Positions 27,528 to 36,396 of a stretch of DNA of 64,000 nt are shown here, piece by piece; within the stretch, counting starts at the first letter, position 1; every line of letters starts with the position of its first letter. The translations under genes and the position numbers were made by a program. The DNA is from Thermobaculum sp042408415 (GTDB lineage: Bacteria > Chloroflexota > Chloroflexia > Thermobaculales > Thermobaculaceae), in the NCBI GenBank assembly GCA_042408415.1, contig JBHORE010000003.1, positions 1 to 64,000 on the forward strand. Direction: 5' to 3'. The notes below the pieces were generated by a model, which was not told the DNA's origin, did not search any database, and saw only the letters and a program-made list of their open reading frames with translations.

Positions 27528-28633
27528 TAGCTTTGCCTCCTTGAATAGTTCTCAACCATCGAAAGGAAGTTAGAAAATAGGTACTCGTTCTCATCAGGGC
27601 CAGGAGAGCCCTCCGGATGGTACTGCACCGAGAAAGCTGGCCTGGTTACGTGCAGTATCCCCTCCACCGAGCCATCGTTCAGACTAACGTGACTGACCTT
27701 CCAACCTTCATGCACTGGTATGCTATCAGCATCTACCTGGTATCCATGATTCTGAGATGTTATGTGTACTTGCCCAGTAGCTAGTTCTTTTACTGGGTGA
27801 TTTGCCCCTCGATGACCAAACTTAAGTTTGCTTGTGGTAGCACCGATGGCAAGTCCCAGTATCTGGTGCCCCAGGCATATACCGAAGAAAGGCACATCGT
27901 TGTCCAGCACAGCTTTCACAGCTCTAACTGGAGCTTCAGCATTTTCGGGATCGCCTGGTCCGGGTGAGGTGAGTACACCATCGGGAGAGAGCTCTAGTAT
28001 ATCCTCTGCGGTAGCTGAGTAAGGAACTACAATTATCTCTACGGGGTGCTTAGCCAACGACTTGAGTATATTATGTTTGAGGCCACAGTCTATTACTACT
28101 ATTCGCCTGCCAGCTACATCTGCCTTGTATTCATATTTCTTACCCAGGCTAACCGTGTCCACACTGGGAAGATCATCTGGAGTAAGAGCCCTCTGAGCTT
28201 TATCTAGTAGCTCTTCAAGCGAGTACTGAGACATATCAGATACAAGTACGCCTCGCATCGTGCCATGAGATCTTATATGGCGGGTTAATGCCCTGGTGTC
28301 AACCCCACTTATCCCAGGAATTCCGTGTTTCTTGAGGTATGAATCAATAGTTCCCTGACTAGACCAATGGGAAGGATGATCACAGTGCTGCCTAACTACT
28401 AGTCCAGCTATCCAAGGACGGACGGACTGATCGAAGGCTTCACTTATCCCATAGTTACCAACAAGAGGATATGTAAGGCATAGTATCTGCCCATAGTAGG
28501 AGGGATCGGTGCACATCTCTTGATATCCAGTCATGGACGTGCTGAACACAACCTCTCCTTCTGTATAGCCGAGGTAGCCGAATGGCTCTCCTTTGAATAT
28601 CCTGCCGTCTTCCAGAATTAATGCTGCTTCCAT
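27527..28633 (-). CDS. carA: Carbamoyl-phosphate synthase small subunit (glutaminase)
   Basis: Hydrolyses glutamine and feeds ammonia to CarB. It is 368 aa. The class I amidotransferase domain has the nucleophile Cys in FFGICLGHQILGLA, with the His/Glu of the triad in QYHPEGSPGP. The N-terminal CPSase domain begins ALILEDGRIFKG. The start overlaps pyrC by 16 bases and the stop touches carB. Confidence 0.97.
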   Translation of the reverse strand: MEAALILEDGRIFKGEPFGYLGYTEGEVVFSTSMTGYQEMCTDPSYYGQILCLTYPLVGNYGISEAFDQSVRPWIAGLVVRQHCDHPSHWSSQGTIDSYLKKHGIPGISGVDTRALTRHIRSHGTMRGVLVSDMSQYSLEELLDKAQRALTPDDLPSVDTVSLGKKYEYKADVAGRRIVVIDCGLKHNILKSLAKHPVEIIVVPYSATAEDILELSPDGVLTSPGPGDPENAEAPVRAVKAVLDNDVPFFGICLGHQILGLAIGATTSKLKFGHRGANHPVKELATGQVHITSQNHGYQVDADSIPVHEGWKVSHVSLNDGSVEGILHVTRPAFSVQYHPEGSPGPDENEYLFSNFLSMVENYSRRQS

Positions 28634-29964
28634 TTCGCCTTTAATTCCTCTCTTACATAGCGCTTATTTCCCAATATGGTCATAAGTACTCGGCCTGTGA
28701 CCTGCCTACCAATCAAGGGGGTATTTTTGCCCTTGGAAATCAGAGTCGATGGGGTAACTGTCCACTCCAGGTTGGGATCGAACAACACCAGGTTCGCATC
28801 TCTTCCCTCCTCTATTCCCCAATGGTCAATACCAAAGGCCTTGGCTGGAGAGATGGTGAGCAAGCTCACCATCTTCATCATAGAAATTCTTCCGGCTCTG
28901 ACTAACTCCAGACTAAGAGGCAGGGCAGTCTCAAGTCCACTAATACCGAATGCTGCCTCTTCAAACGGACAATCTTTTTCGAGAACTGAGTGCGGAGCAT
29001 GATCAGTGGCAATTGCGTCAATCGTCCCATCAACTAGGCCTTCAATGACTGCCTCAACATGCTCTCTAGACCTAAGAGGAGGATTGACTTTAGCATTAGT
29101 ATCGTATGCTGAAATGCTCAAGCATCGATCAGCACTAGAATCTTGCCATCCTGCCACCCACTCATCAGTAAAGGTAAAATGATGGGGTGTAGCTTCAGCT
29201 GTGACTTGCACACCCATCTTCTTCGCATGTCTGATGGCTTCAACTCCTCCAGAGGTGCTCACATGCGCAATATGTATATGCCCCCCTGTCTCAGCGGCTA
29301 GTGCTAGATCTCTATAGATCATGACCTCCTCCGCGCTAGCAGGTATTCCAGGAAGTCCCAAACGAGCGCTAACAGCTCCGTCATGCATACAACCATTAGC
29401 CGATAGATCACTATCCTCACAATGGGAGGATATGGGCACTCCCAATGTTCTGGAGTAAAGTAAAGCCAGACGCATCATTCGGGAGTTCATAACAGGACTG
29501 CCATCATCGGAAAAAGCTACGGCCCCTGCCTTAACCATAGCTTCATAATCAACCGGTAATTTACCCTGCCTCGCAATGGTAATAGCACCTATTGGGAGAA
29601 CCCTTACGCCATTACCATTAGCCCTATCTACTACCCATCTAACTAACCTGGGATTGTCTAAGGCAGGGTTCGTGTTAGGCATAGCACATATAGTGGTGAA
29701 TCCACCAGCTAGAGCTGCACTTGCTCCAGACGCTATAGTTTCCTTATGTTCCTCTCCGGGCTCTCTGAGGTGTACATGCACATCTACGAAACCAGGGGAT
29801 AACACTAAACCGTCGCAGTTTACACTTTCAGCCTGATCTACATCCAGCGACTTACCAATGCAGACGGCAGTTATCCGACCGTCCTCTATTAGAACGTCTC
29901 CAGTACTATCAATCGAGGTATAAGGACATACTATTCTGGCGCCTCTCAGCAGTAATCTACTCAC
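28618..29964 (-). CDS. pyrC: Dihydroorotase
   Basis: A zinc amidohydrolase that cyclises carbamoyl-aspartate to dihydroorotate. It is 448 aa, class I type. The metal-binding HxH is in FVDVHVHLREPG. The central CAMPNTNPALD, the His ligands in SSHCED and HIAHVST, and the catalytic Asp in IATDHAPH are all present. It therefore looks active, unlike the inactive PyrC partners of some species. The GTG start overlaps pyrB by eight bases. Confidence 0.95.
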   Translation of the reverse strand: MSRLLLRGARIVCPYTSIDSTGDVLIEDGRITAVCIGKSLDVDQAESVNCDGLVLSPGFVDVHVHLREPGEEHKETIASGASAALAGGFTTICAMPNTNPALDNPRLVRWVVDRANGNGVRVLPIGAITIARQGKLPVDYEAMVKAGAVAFSDDGSPVMNSRMMRLALLYSRTLGVPISSHCEDSDLSANGCMHDGAVSARLGLPGIPASAEEVMIYRDLALAAETGGHIHIAHVSTSGGVEAIRHAKKMGVQVTAEATPHHFTFTDEWVAGWQDSSADRCLSISAYDTNAKVNPPLRSREHVEAVIEGLVDGTIDAIATDHAPHSVLEKDCPFEEAAFGISGLETALPLSLELVRAGRISMMKMVSLLTISPAKAFGIDHWGIEEGRDANLVLFDPNLEWTVTPSTLISKGKNTPLIGRQVTGRVLMTILGNKRYVREELKAKWKQH

Positions 29965-30910
29965 TATCTCCTCCTAGAAGCATGCTAAGAACTGCCATCC
30001 TAACTAGCACGCCGTTCGCAACTTGCTTTTGGATCAAGCTGTTGGGAGCTACCATAAGATCCGCAGATATCTCCACTCCCTCGTTAGCTGGTCCAGGATG
30101 CATAACAAATGCGTCTGGACAGTACTTTGCTATGACTTCTGGGGTAATGCCATAGTTCGTTATATAGTTGCGAATACTGGGTATATACCCCTGATCCTGC
30201 CTTTCTCTCTGTATGCGCAGAGGCATAACTACATCAGCACCTGTGATCCCCTCTTCGAGAGAGGTATGCATGCTAACTGATAGGCCGAGTCCATATAACC
30301 AATCTGGGTGTATAGATAATGCTGGAGGAGATACAAGCCTAACGTTAGCTCCGCACATAGCGAGTGCGATCGCGCTAGATCTGGCAACTCTACTGTTCTG
30401 GATATCGCCTACGATAGCCACGGTAACACCTTCAATGCGGCCTAATGCCTGATAAACAGTCAGCAGATCTAGCAGCGCCTGAGTTGGATGAGCATGCCTA
30501 CCGTCTCCAGCGTTGATAATCACACCAGAGTAGTGTCTTGCCAGCAGGTAGGAGGCGCCAGCAGCCTGATGCCTCAAGACTATGGCATCCGCCCCCAGAG
30601 CCTCGACAGTTCGAACAGTATCTATCAGAGACTCGCCCTTTTCTACACTGCTCCCGGCCACAGCGAAATTTATAACCTCAGCCCCGAGCTTACGTGCAGC
30701 TATCTCAAAAGACATTCTTGTCCGTGTACTTGGCTCATAGAATAGGTTGACAACTAGTTTGCCAGCTAGCTGATGCGAATAGACAGTTGAATCGGTCCTA
30801 CCAAACCACTCAGCCTGCTTCAATATTCGCTCTATCCCAGCTTTCCCTAGAGTATCTACATCAAGCAAATGCTTCTGAACTGCGACAGCCATTCCATCAA
30901 ACCTCTGCAT
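29957..30910 (-). CDS. pyrB: Aspartate carbamoyltransferase catalytic subunit
   Basis: Forms carbamoyl-aspartate from carbamoyl phosphate and aspartate. It is 317 aa. The carbamoyl-phosphate-binding motif STRTRMSFE follows FYEPS; HPGPANEG near the C-terminus completes the site. No regulatory pyrI subunit is present, consistent with the Bacillus-type enzyme next to PyrC. ATGs at 30910 and 30892 are both possible; AGAGG favours the second slightly. It overlaps uraA by 14 bases. Confidence 0.95.
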   Translation of the reverse strand: MQRFDGMAVAVQKHLLDVDTLGKAGIERILKQAEWFGRTDSTVYSHQLAGKLVVNLFYEPSTRTRMSFEIAARKLGAEVINFAVAGSSVEKGESLIDTVRTVEALGADAIVLRHQAAGASYLLARHYSGVIINAGDGRHAHPTQALLDLLTVYQALGRIEGVTVAIVGDIQNSRVARSSAIALAMCGANVRLVSPPALSIHPDWLYGLGLSVSMHTSLEEGITGADVVMPLRIQRERQDQGYIPSIRNYITNYGITPEVIAKYCPDAFVMHPGPANEGVEISADLMVAPNSLIQKQVANGVLVRMAVLSMLLGGDSE

Positions 30911-32258
30911 CAGCTACAGCGATAGACTCTCCTTGTTGTGGCTGAGACTCCAATCTGAGCAAAATTTGATTGAGAAGTATTGCAGCAAATGTGGCCAGAG
31001 CCATATCACCAAGTGCGAAATTGCCTATATTGATGGTCCCGGTAGGTACTTGCGACAGGACATCAGCAGGCAATTTGTTAGCCTGCACCAGATTACTTAC
31101 CGTAGAATGTGCAAACTGTAATGCTGCGCTACCTCCCCCAATGACAAGGGTAGCTCCAAATACTATTAGAGGTCTGGGACTAGTAAAATCAATTCCCGCA
31201 TCCCGAATAATCCTTCCTGAGGTAGCCACTATAAGACCAAATAGCAATATTGATATACCACCCATAACTGGAACGGGTATCGAATTAATCAGCGCCCCAA
31301 ATTTTGGACAGAAGCCGAGAATTATGGCCGTGGCGGCCGCAGCTATGAACACATAGATGCTGTATATCCTAGTCATAGCCATGACGCCTATGTTTTCAGC
31401 ATATGTTGTTTGTCCAGGGCCTCCACCCAAGGCGGACACCATAGTGGCCACAGCATCGCCCAGGAATCCTTTACCTAGATGGGGGGTAAGATCACGACCC
31501 ATATTGGAATCAAGAGCTTTGATATGGCCTGCGTTCTCGGCTACAAGCACCAAAGCTACGGGCGCTATCAGGGATATAGCCCTCCAGCTGAATGTAGGAT
31601 GCACAAAATTGGGCAGCCCTATCCAAGCAGCATTGCGAACAGGAGAAAGGTCTACCTCGCCCATTATTAGTGCAACAATGTAAGCTACGATCGCACCAAG
31701 AAGTATCGGGACTAGGCGAGGAAAGCCTCGAGCTCCCACTGCGATAATGCCGGCAGCCAGCAGGCTTATGATCGCTAGCGTTATGTTACCTGAAGCCATG
31801 TTGATAGCAGTAGGAGCCAGAGCCAGGCCTATAACAGCTACAACCGAAGCAGTAACCACAGGAGGCATCACAACATCAATCCATCGTGGCCCAGCCCACA
31901 TAACTATTACTGCAATAACTGCATAGACAACTCCTGCTGCAAAGATCCCTCCCAGTGCTGCCGGTATGCCACCCTGAGCCTTAGCTGCAATGACGGGAGC
32001 GATGAATGCAAAGGAGCTTCCCAGGTAAGATGGGATCTTGCCTCTTGTAATTAGAATAAAGATGATCGTTCCCACACCAGAGAAGAAAAGCGCTAGGCTT
32101 GGGTCAAAACCCATGACTATCGGCGCCAAGACGGTTGCACCGAACATAGCTAGTACATGCTGTATGCCAAGTACCAACGTTCTACCCAGTGGCAGCCTAG
32201 TCTCAGGGTAAGCTACAACTAGCTGATTGCTTTCTACCGTCTGTGCGTTTGAACTCAT
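30897..32258 (-). CDS. uraA: Uracil/xanthine permease (NCS2 family)
   Basis: A nucleobase:cation symporter of 453 aa with about 14 hydrophobic segments. The NCS2 features are the half-helix region after GSSFAFIAP, the conserved Glu in VLVAENAGHI, and GGGPGQTTYAENIGVMAMT. Its position directly after pyrR (one-base gap) makes uracil the likely substrate. It brings external uracil into the pathway served by the operon. Confidence 0.93.
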   Translation of the reverse strand: MSSNAQTVESNQLVVAYPETRLPLGRTLVLGIQHVLAMFGATVLAPIVMGFDPSLALFFSGVGTIIFILITRGKIPSYLGSSFAFIAPVIAAKAQGGIPAALGGIFAAGVVYAVIAVIVMWAGPRWIDVVMPPVVTASVVAVIGLALAPTAINMASGNITLAIISLLAAGIIAVGARGFPRLVPILLGAIVAYIVALIMGEVDLSPVRNAAWIGLPNFVHPTFSWRAISLIAPVALVLVAENAGHIKALDSNMGRDLTPHLGKGFLGDAVATMVSALGGGPGQTTYAENIGVMAMTRIYSIYVFIAAAATAIILGFCPKFGALINSIPVPVMGGISILLFGLIVATSGRIIRDAGIDFTSPRPLIVFGATLVIGGGSAALQFAHSTVSNLVQANKLPADVLSQVPTGTINIGNFALGDMALATFAAILLNQILLRLESQPQQGESIAVADAEV

Positions 32259-32259
32259 G

Positions 32260-32820
32260 TCAGTCCTCTCCCCTCCTTACGATGTATACCCCTTCCACCC
32301 CATCGACATCTGATATCCTTACTAGAACCTCTTCTTCTCGAGATGATGGAAGGTTTTTGCCTACATAATCAGGCCTTATAGGTAATTCCCTGTGCCCCCT
32401 ATCTATAAGAACAGCCAGCTGAATCCTTGCTGGCCTACCCATATCTATCACAGCCTCCATGGCAGCCCGAGCCGTGCGTCCAGTGTAAAGGACGTCATCG
32501 ACAAGTATCACTGTACGGTTTTCAACCTGGAAATCTACATTGGAGTAATTAGATCGGTAATCGTCTCTTCTTAAGAGGTCATCTCTATAGGGGGTGATAT
32601 CTATCTCTCCAACCGGGACCTTTACGCCTCCGATACGGAGCAGCTCAGTCTGAAGCCTATGGGCCAGATGCACTCCTCGGGTACGGATACCTATTAGGAC
32701 TACATCGTAGAGGTCAGGGTTGTTCTCAAATATCTGATGTGCCATGCGGATAAGCATCCTTCGCATGGCAGACTGATCTATAAGATTCTTCGCTCGCTCA
32801 TCTAATCTATTTGGACCCAT
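32260..32820 (-). CDS. pyrR: Bifunctional pyr operon RNA-binding regulator / uracil phosphoribosyltransferase
   Basis: A 186 aa PyrR. The PRPP loop is VILVDDVLYTGRTARAAME; GIRTRGVHLA and the basic RNA-binding face residues after it are conserved. With UMP bound, PyrR grips a leader hairpin and lowers operon expression; it can also make UMP from uracil. The ATG follows directly after the leader terminator, and its Shine-Dalgarno AGGAG lies inside the terminator's 3' arm. It heads the operon. Confidence 0.96.
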   Translation of the reverse strand: MGPNRLDERAKNLIDQSAMRRMLIRMAHQIFENNPDLYDVVLIGIRTRGVHLAHRLQTELLRIGGVKVPVGEIDITPYRDDLLRRDDYRSNYSNVDFQVENRTVILVDDVLYTGRTARAAMEAVIDMGRPARIQLAVLIDRGHRELPIRPDYVGKNLPSSREEEVLVRISDVDGVEGVYIVRRGED

Positions 32821-32864
32821 AATAAAAGCTCCTGCTTTTTCCGCAAGGCGGCAGGCAGGAGCTT
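32821..32864 (-). terminator. pyr leader attenuator/terminator hairpin
   Basis: On the minus strand a perfect 10 bp stem, AAGCTCCTGC...GCAGGAGCTT, is followed by TTTTATT and then by the pyrR ATG. The loop holds GCCTTGC. This is complementary to GCAAGGC at 32908-32914, which overlaps the PyrR-binding hairpin, so the two can form a competing antiterminator. The stem also buries the pyrR Shine-Dalgarno (AGGAG, 32829-32833). Confidence 0.85.
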
Positions 32865-32908
32865 AGGCTAACAGACATATTTATATAGCTATAGCCAGAT
32901 TGTCCTTG

Positions 32909-32940
32909 CCTTGCCAGCCTCACGGGACTGGATTTAAAGG
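32909..32940 (-). promoter_or_regulatory. PyrR-binding hairpin (anti-antiterminator)
   Basis: The minus strand reads AGTCCCGTGAGGCTGGCAAGG at 32909-32929, excluding its last base a core that fits the PyrR-binding consensus ARUCCNGNGAGGYU-N3-AAGG throughout. The flanks pair: CCTT/AAGG forms the lower stem and CCAG/CTGG the upper, with the conserved GUGAGG in the loop. PyrR-UMP binding would stabilise it and so favour the downstream terminator. Confidence 0.9.
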
Positions 32941-32947
32941 CTAACTG

Positions 32948-32977
32948 ATTATAGGAACACTAATGGTCCAATTGCAA
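32948..32977 (-). promoter_or_regulatory. Promoter of the pyr operon
   Basis: On the minus strand TTGCAA (32972-32977), an 18-base spacer and a perfect TATAAT (32948-32953). Transcription should start near 32941, just ahead of the PyrR-binding hairpin. The promoter lies directly behind the stop of the upstream penicillin-binding protein gene. Confidence 0.75.
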
Positions 32978-32985
32978 GCACCACG

Positions 32986-34629
32986 TTACTTACTATATTC
33001 CTGCAGAGCTGCCTGTAGCATGGCCTTAGCAATAGGAGCAGCAACCTTGTACCCTTCGCCACCGTTCTCAACTAAAACTGTCACAGCAAACTGAGGATTG
33101 TCGGCTGGAGCAAAAGCAGTAAACCAGGCATGAGGAGCTTGCCCTTCTCCTAGTTGAGCTGTACCTGTTTTGCCGGCAACCTTAACACCAGGAATCTTCG
33201 CATTCTGACCACTCCCACTGTCGACTGTGGCCACCATCATTTCCTTGATCTTCTGTGCGGTATCCTTACTCACCACTTGTTCAAGCGGGGTATAACTCCT
33301 CTCTTCAATAACTCGACCACTTGGCGAGACTATTTTCTTTACCAGGTAAGGCGCTGGCATAACACCTTCGTTAGCTATAGTAGAAGTGATCAAATTAATC
33401 TCCATAGGCGTTGCCAAGATCTCTCCTTGGCCAAAAGCAGTATCTGCCAGTAGCACCCGATTACTCAGATCGGCTGGATCCTTGGCCAATTGACTAATTG
33501 ATATAGGTAAATCAAAAGGTATACGCTTCTCGAAGCCAAATCTTCTCGCGTATTCCCTAAGTCCTGCAGCTTCAACTTGTAGACCCACCTGAGCAAAAAC
33601 AGCATTCAAAGACCATTTGTAAGCCTCTAGCAACGTCCACTTAGTCTTGCTTTCGTCAGGTCTATTTGGATCTCTAACTATATGTCCCCCAACGACAAAT
33701 TCACCATCATCCTCATAGATATCATCTGGCTCCGCAACTCCAAGATCTATAGCCGCAGCGGCCGTAACGGTCTTGAAGGTGGAGCCTGGAGAGTATAGCC
33801 CCTGCAGAGCCCTGTTAATTAGCCTGGCATCAGCACCACTGCTTATCTTAGAAAGTTCCTCTCTCAACCTATTGATTTCTTGATTTCTTACAGATGGATC
33901 AGGGTTCATAGTCAGATCCTGGGCGTTGTAGGTGGGATTGCTCACCAGAGTCAGAACCTCACCAGTCTTAGGATTCATCATCACGATAGCCCCTCTTCTG
34001 CTGCCTAGCAGGCGTTGCCCAAGATTCTGTAGTCTAGCATCTAAGGTCAATACAAGATCATTGCCTACCATTGGAGTGTGGAAGACTTTGCTTCTAAGCC
34101 TCTCGATGGGATCACCAGCACGACCAGAAAGATAATCGTCATAAGCTTTCTCAAGAGCTGATTTACCGATCACAGCATCTGGAGTGAAATAACCAGCTAT
34201 ATAAGACGTGGAAGGGTCTGAGTAAGTACGCCTAACATAGCCTTGCTTAGTGATCACCCTTCCGGCTATCTCAATACCGTTCCGATCGTATATACGACCA
34301 CGCACTACCCTTAGCTCTGCATTCAGTAGCCTAGGATTATAAAGCCCTCCTACCGGAGTGGTAGCGTAAGTATCAGCTATGATGAACTGCTGGCGTAGAA
34401 GCTGCAGGCTAAGCATGATAAAGCTCGCCATCAACACCCCCACGATTCTCCATGTATTCTTTTTCCAATCAGGCGCATCGACCGGAATCATGGAAAATAT
34501 CAAATAGCAGAGAGGCAGCATGCTCAGGTAAAGACAAGACATCCATATTACATCTGAACCAGAGGTTGCACCATAGATGAGCAACCCAGCTATGCATACA
34601 AGGCTAAGAAGGCGCAGGAAAAACTTCAA
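32986..34629 (-). CDS. Class B penicillin-binding protein (transpeptidase)
   Basis: A peptidoglycan transpeptidase of 547 aa. Active-site motifs are intact: SxxK in PGSTFKTV, SxN in YKWSLNAVF, KTG in GKTGTAQLG. Unlike the usual single anchor, the N-terminus has three hydrophobic stretches (about 5-22, 29-48, 62-82) before the periplasmic-side RGRIYDRNG box. Its ATG overlaps the SEDS gene by four bases, the normal pairing of a glycan polymerase with its cognate PBP. It could serve elongation (PbpA/RodA-like) or division. Confidence 0.9.
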   Translation of the reverse strand: MKFFLRLLSLVCIAGLLIYGATSGSDVIWMSCLYLSMLPLCYLIFSMIPVDAPDWKKNTWRIVGVLMASFIMLSLQLLRQQFIIADTYATTPVGGLYNPRLLNAELRVVRGRIYDRNGIEIAGRVITKQGYVRRTYSDPSTSYIAGYFTPDAVIGKSALEKAYDDYLSGRAGDPIERLRSKVFHTPMVGNDLVLTLDARLQNLGQRLLGSRRGAIVMMNPKTGEVLTLVSNPTYNAQDLTMNPDPSVRNQEINRLREELSKISSGADARLINRALQGLYSPGSTFKTVTAAAAIDLGVAEPDDIYEDDGEFVVGGHIVRDPNRPDESKTKWTLLEAYKWSLNAVFAQVGLQVEAAGLREYARRFGFEKRIPFDLPISISQLAKDPADLSNRVLLADTAFGQGEILATPMEINLITSTIANEGVMPAPYLVKKIVSPSGRVIEERSYTPLEQVVSKDTAQKIKEMMVATVDSGSGQNAKIPGVKVAGKTGTAQLGEGQAPHAWFTAFAPADNPQFAVTVLVENGGEGYKVAAPIAKAMLQAALQEYSK

Positions 34630-35945
34630 TTTGCGTCCCTCCCCCTAGCTCCACTAATACCGAGGAGCAATCCCGCCATGATAAAGTTGGTCAAAGTGGA
34701 GCTGCCTCCATAAGCGATGAACGGAAGAGTGACGCCAGTTAGGGGAATAAGCTTGATATCTCCTGCTATGATTATGAAGGTCTGTACGCCAAATATAGTT
34801 GTTATACCTATGCCCAGCAACTGGTAAAAACCATGTCTCGCAGCCATAGATATCATAAATCCACGATATATAAGCACTATATATAAGGCAAGAATGGCGA
34901 TGGTGCCTATCAATCCCAACTCTTCACCAATGGCTGAGAATATCATGTCGGTATGTACATACGGCATGTTCTGGGGGGCATCGTAGCCTATGCCAGTACC
35001 AAACACACCGCCGGTACTAAGAGCAAACAAAGACTGTATTATCTGAAAACTCGAATCATACGGGTCGAACGCCGGATTCAGCCATGCAAGCACCCTGACC
35101 TGTACGTGTGCGAAAAGCTGGTAGGCTACATAAGATCCAGCCACGAACATACCACCCAGTACCCAAATATACAATCCCCTACCAGTAACAACGTAGAGCA
35201 GAGCTAGAAAAATAGCAAAGAATAGTAGAGCTGTGCCAAGATCCTTGAGCAGAACTATAACCAACATCGACAGCCCCCACATAGTAACCATAGGAGCGAG
35301 GTAAGGCAGGGGAGGTAGCTTTAGCGGTCCAACCCTGTAGAAAGAGGTTAAAAGTTCCCGACGTTCATCAAGATATGAGGCCAAAAAGATAACTAACAGT
35401 ACTTTGACTATCTCCGAAGGCTGAAAGAGAATAGGACCAAGCCTATACCAGAGCTTGGCCCCATTTATCTCCACACCAACGTAGGGTATAAGGAGAGCCG
35501 CCATTAATAACAAACCCAGAACGGCGATGGAATATTTATATCTACGCAGTCTATAAACTAGATCCACCTTGGCCGCAACTACCATCATGGCGATAATGCC
35601 AAGCAGAACCCATAAGCTCTGTCTTATAGCTATGCCGCCCAAGGGGTTGTCGCCACCAGACATGATAAGCTCTAGCCTTCTTATGACAACTAGACCCACA
35701 GCCGTAAGTATAGCTACTGTAGGAAGGATAACCTGGTCGCCAGCAAAGCGAGTGACCGTGAAATAAAGGTGAACAACAAATAGCGCGCCCACGAAGGCTA
35801 GAGCTGTAGATAGGTCTGATAGAGTCCAGTAAGCCTCGCCACGACTTACTAAAGTTATGAGTAGAAAACCTGCTACTATAAGCAGGGCTGCTAATATCAG
35901 TAGCTCCAGTTCTATAAACCTAAATCTACGTACAGTCTTGACCAT
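34626..35945 (-). CDS. SEDS-family glycosyltransferase (FtsW/RodA/SpoVE)
   Basis: A multi-pass membrane protein of 439 aa that polymerises lipid II into glycan strands. About 12 hydrophobic segments are visible. The signature LPFIAYGGSSTLTNF is near the C-terminus, and WLNPAFDPYDSSFQIIQSL marks the conserved extracellular loop. The first 70 residues add extra helices, as in actinobacterial RodA-type proteins. It is paired with the class B PBP downstream. RodA and FtsW cannot be separated from sequence alone. Confidence 0.9.
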   Translation of the reverse strand: MVKTVRRFRFIELELLILAALLIVAGFLLITLVSRGEAYWTLSDLSTALAFVGALFVVHLYFTVTRFAGDQVILPTVAILTAVGLVVIRRLELIMSGGDNPLGGIAIRQSLWVLLGIIAMMVVAAKVDLVYRLRRYKYSIAVLGLLLMAALLIPYVGVEINGAKLWYRLGPILFQPSEIVKVLLVIFLASYLDERRELLTSFYRVGPLKLPPLPYLAPMVTMWGLSMLVIVLLKDLGTALLFFAIFLALLYVVTGRGLYIWVLGGMFVAGSYVAYQLFAHVQVRVLAWLNPAFDPYDSSFQIIQSLFALSTGGVFGTGIGYDAPQNMPYVHTDMIFSAIGEELGLIGTIAILALYIVLIYRGFMISMAARHGFYQLLGIGITTIFGVQTFIIIAGDIKLIPLTGVTLPFIAYGGSSTLTNFIMAGLLLGISGARGRDAN

Positions 35946-35956
35946 GCTTATACTAT

Positions 35957-35985
35957 TACACCATCTATGAGAGGATTAGGCAAAC
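35957..35985 (-). promoter_or_regulatory. Putative promoter for the SEDS-PBP pair
   Basis: On the minus strand TTGCCT, a 17-base spacer and TGTAAT stand shortly before the ATG at 35945. A perfect inverted repeat GTTGCT-aatca-AGCAAC lies just upstream at 35993-36009 and could be an operator. The -10 match is modest. Confidence 0.4.
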
Positions 35986-36031
35986 AAGCCGAGTTGCTAA
36001 TCAAGCAACGAAGGATACCTAACCGAATGCA

Positions 36032-36061
36032 TTTGACTTGAATATGTTAGCTACAATATAC
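36032..36061 (+). promoter_or_regulatory. Putative promoter of the acidic 98 aa gene
   Basis: TTGACT, an 18-base spacer and TATACT end just before a possible TTG start at 36063. This places the transcription start near 36068, which argues for the internal ATG at 36096 as translation start. Confidence 0.45.
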
Positions 36062-36095
36062 TTTGGAAAAATCACTTGATAACAATACAGAACAA

Positions 36096-36392
36096 ATGGA
36101 AGAATTAGAAAGACAGGACCACGAAGAAGAAATCGACGTACAGCCCAACGAAGCCAAGGTGCTTATAACGCTCGTTAGAGGCGAGGATGGCATCGATGGA
36201 TTCATCCTTACTAGAGAGGGTTTCGATTTTGATCCTGGCGATACTGAAGGCTTTCCTCAGAGCGATGTGCTCAGATTAGCCTCTGAGCTCCTGCTAAGGG
36301 CATCAGGGTACGAAGACAGAGATGTACAACAATTCCTAGATTCTGCGCCTAGAGGTCCTATAAGGCTTGAAGAGAGGGAAGTAGAAGAATAG
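36096..36392 (+). CDS. Small acidic protein of unknown function
   Basis: A 98 aa product, strongly acidic at both ends (EELERQDHEEEID at the N-terminus, RLEEREVEE at the C-terminus). A compact middle, KVLITLVRGEDGIDGFILTREG, suggests a small beta domain followed by a helix (SDVLRLASELLLRASG). No family is recognised. The ATG at 36096 is chosen because a promoter-like element abuts the alternative TTG at 36063; neither has a strong Shine-Dalgarno sequence. It converges on the methyltransferase gene with a four-base gap. Confidence 0.55.
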   Translation: MEELERQDHEEEIDVQPNEAKVLITLVRGEDGIDGFILTREGFDFDPGDTEGFPQSDVLRLASELLLRASGYEDRDVQQFLDSAPRGPIRLEEREVEE

Positions 36393-36396
36393 ACTT

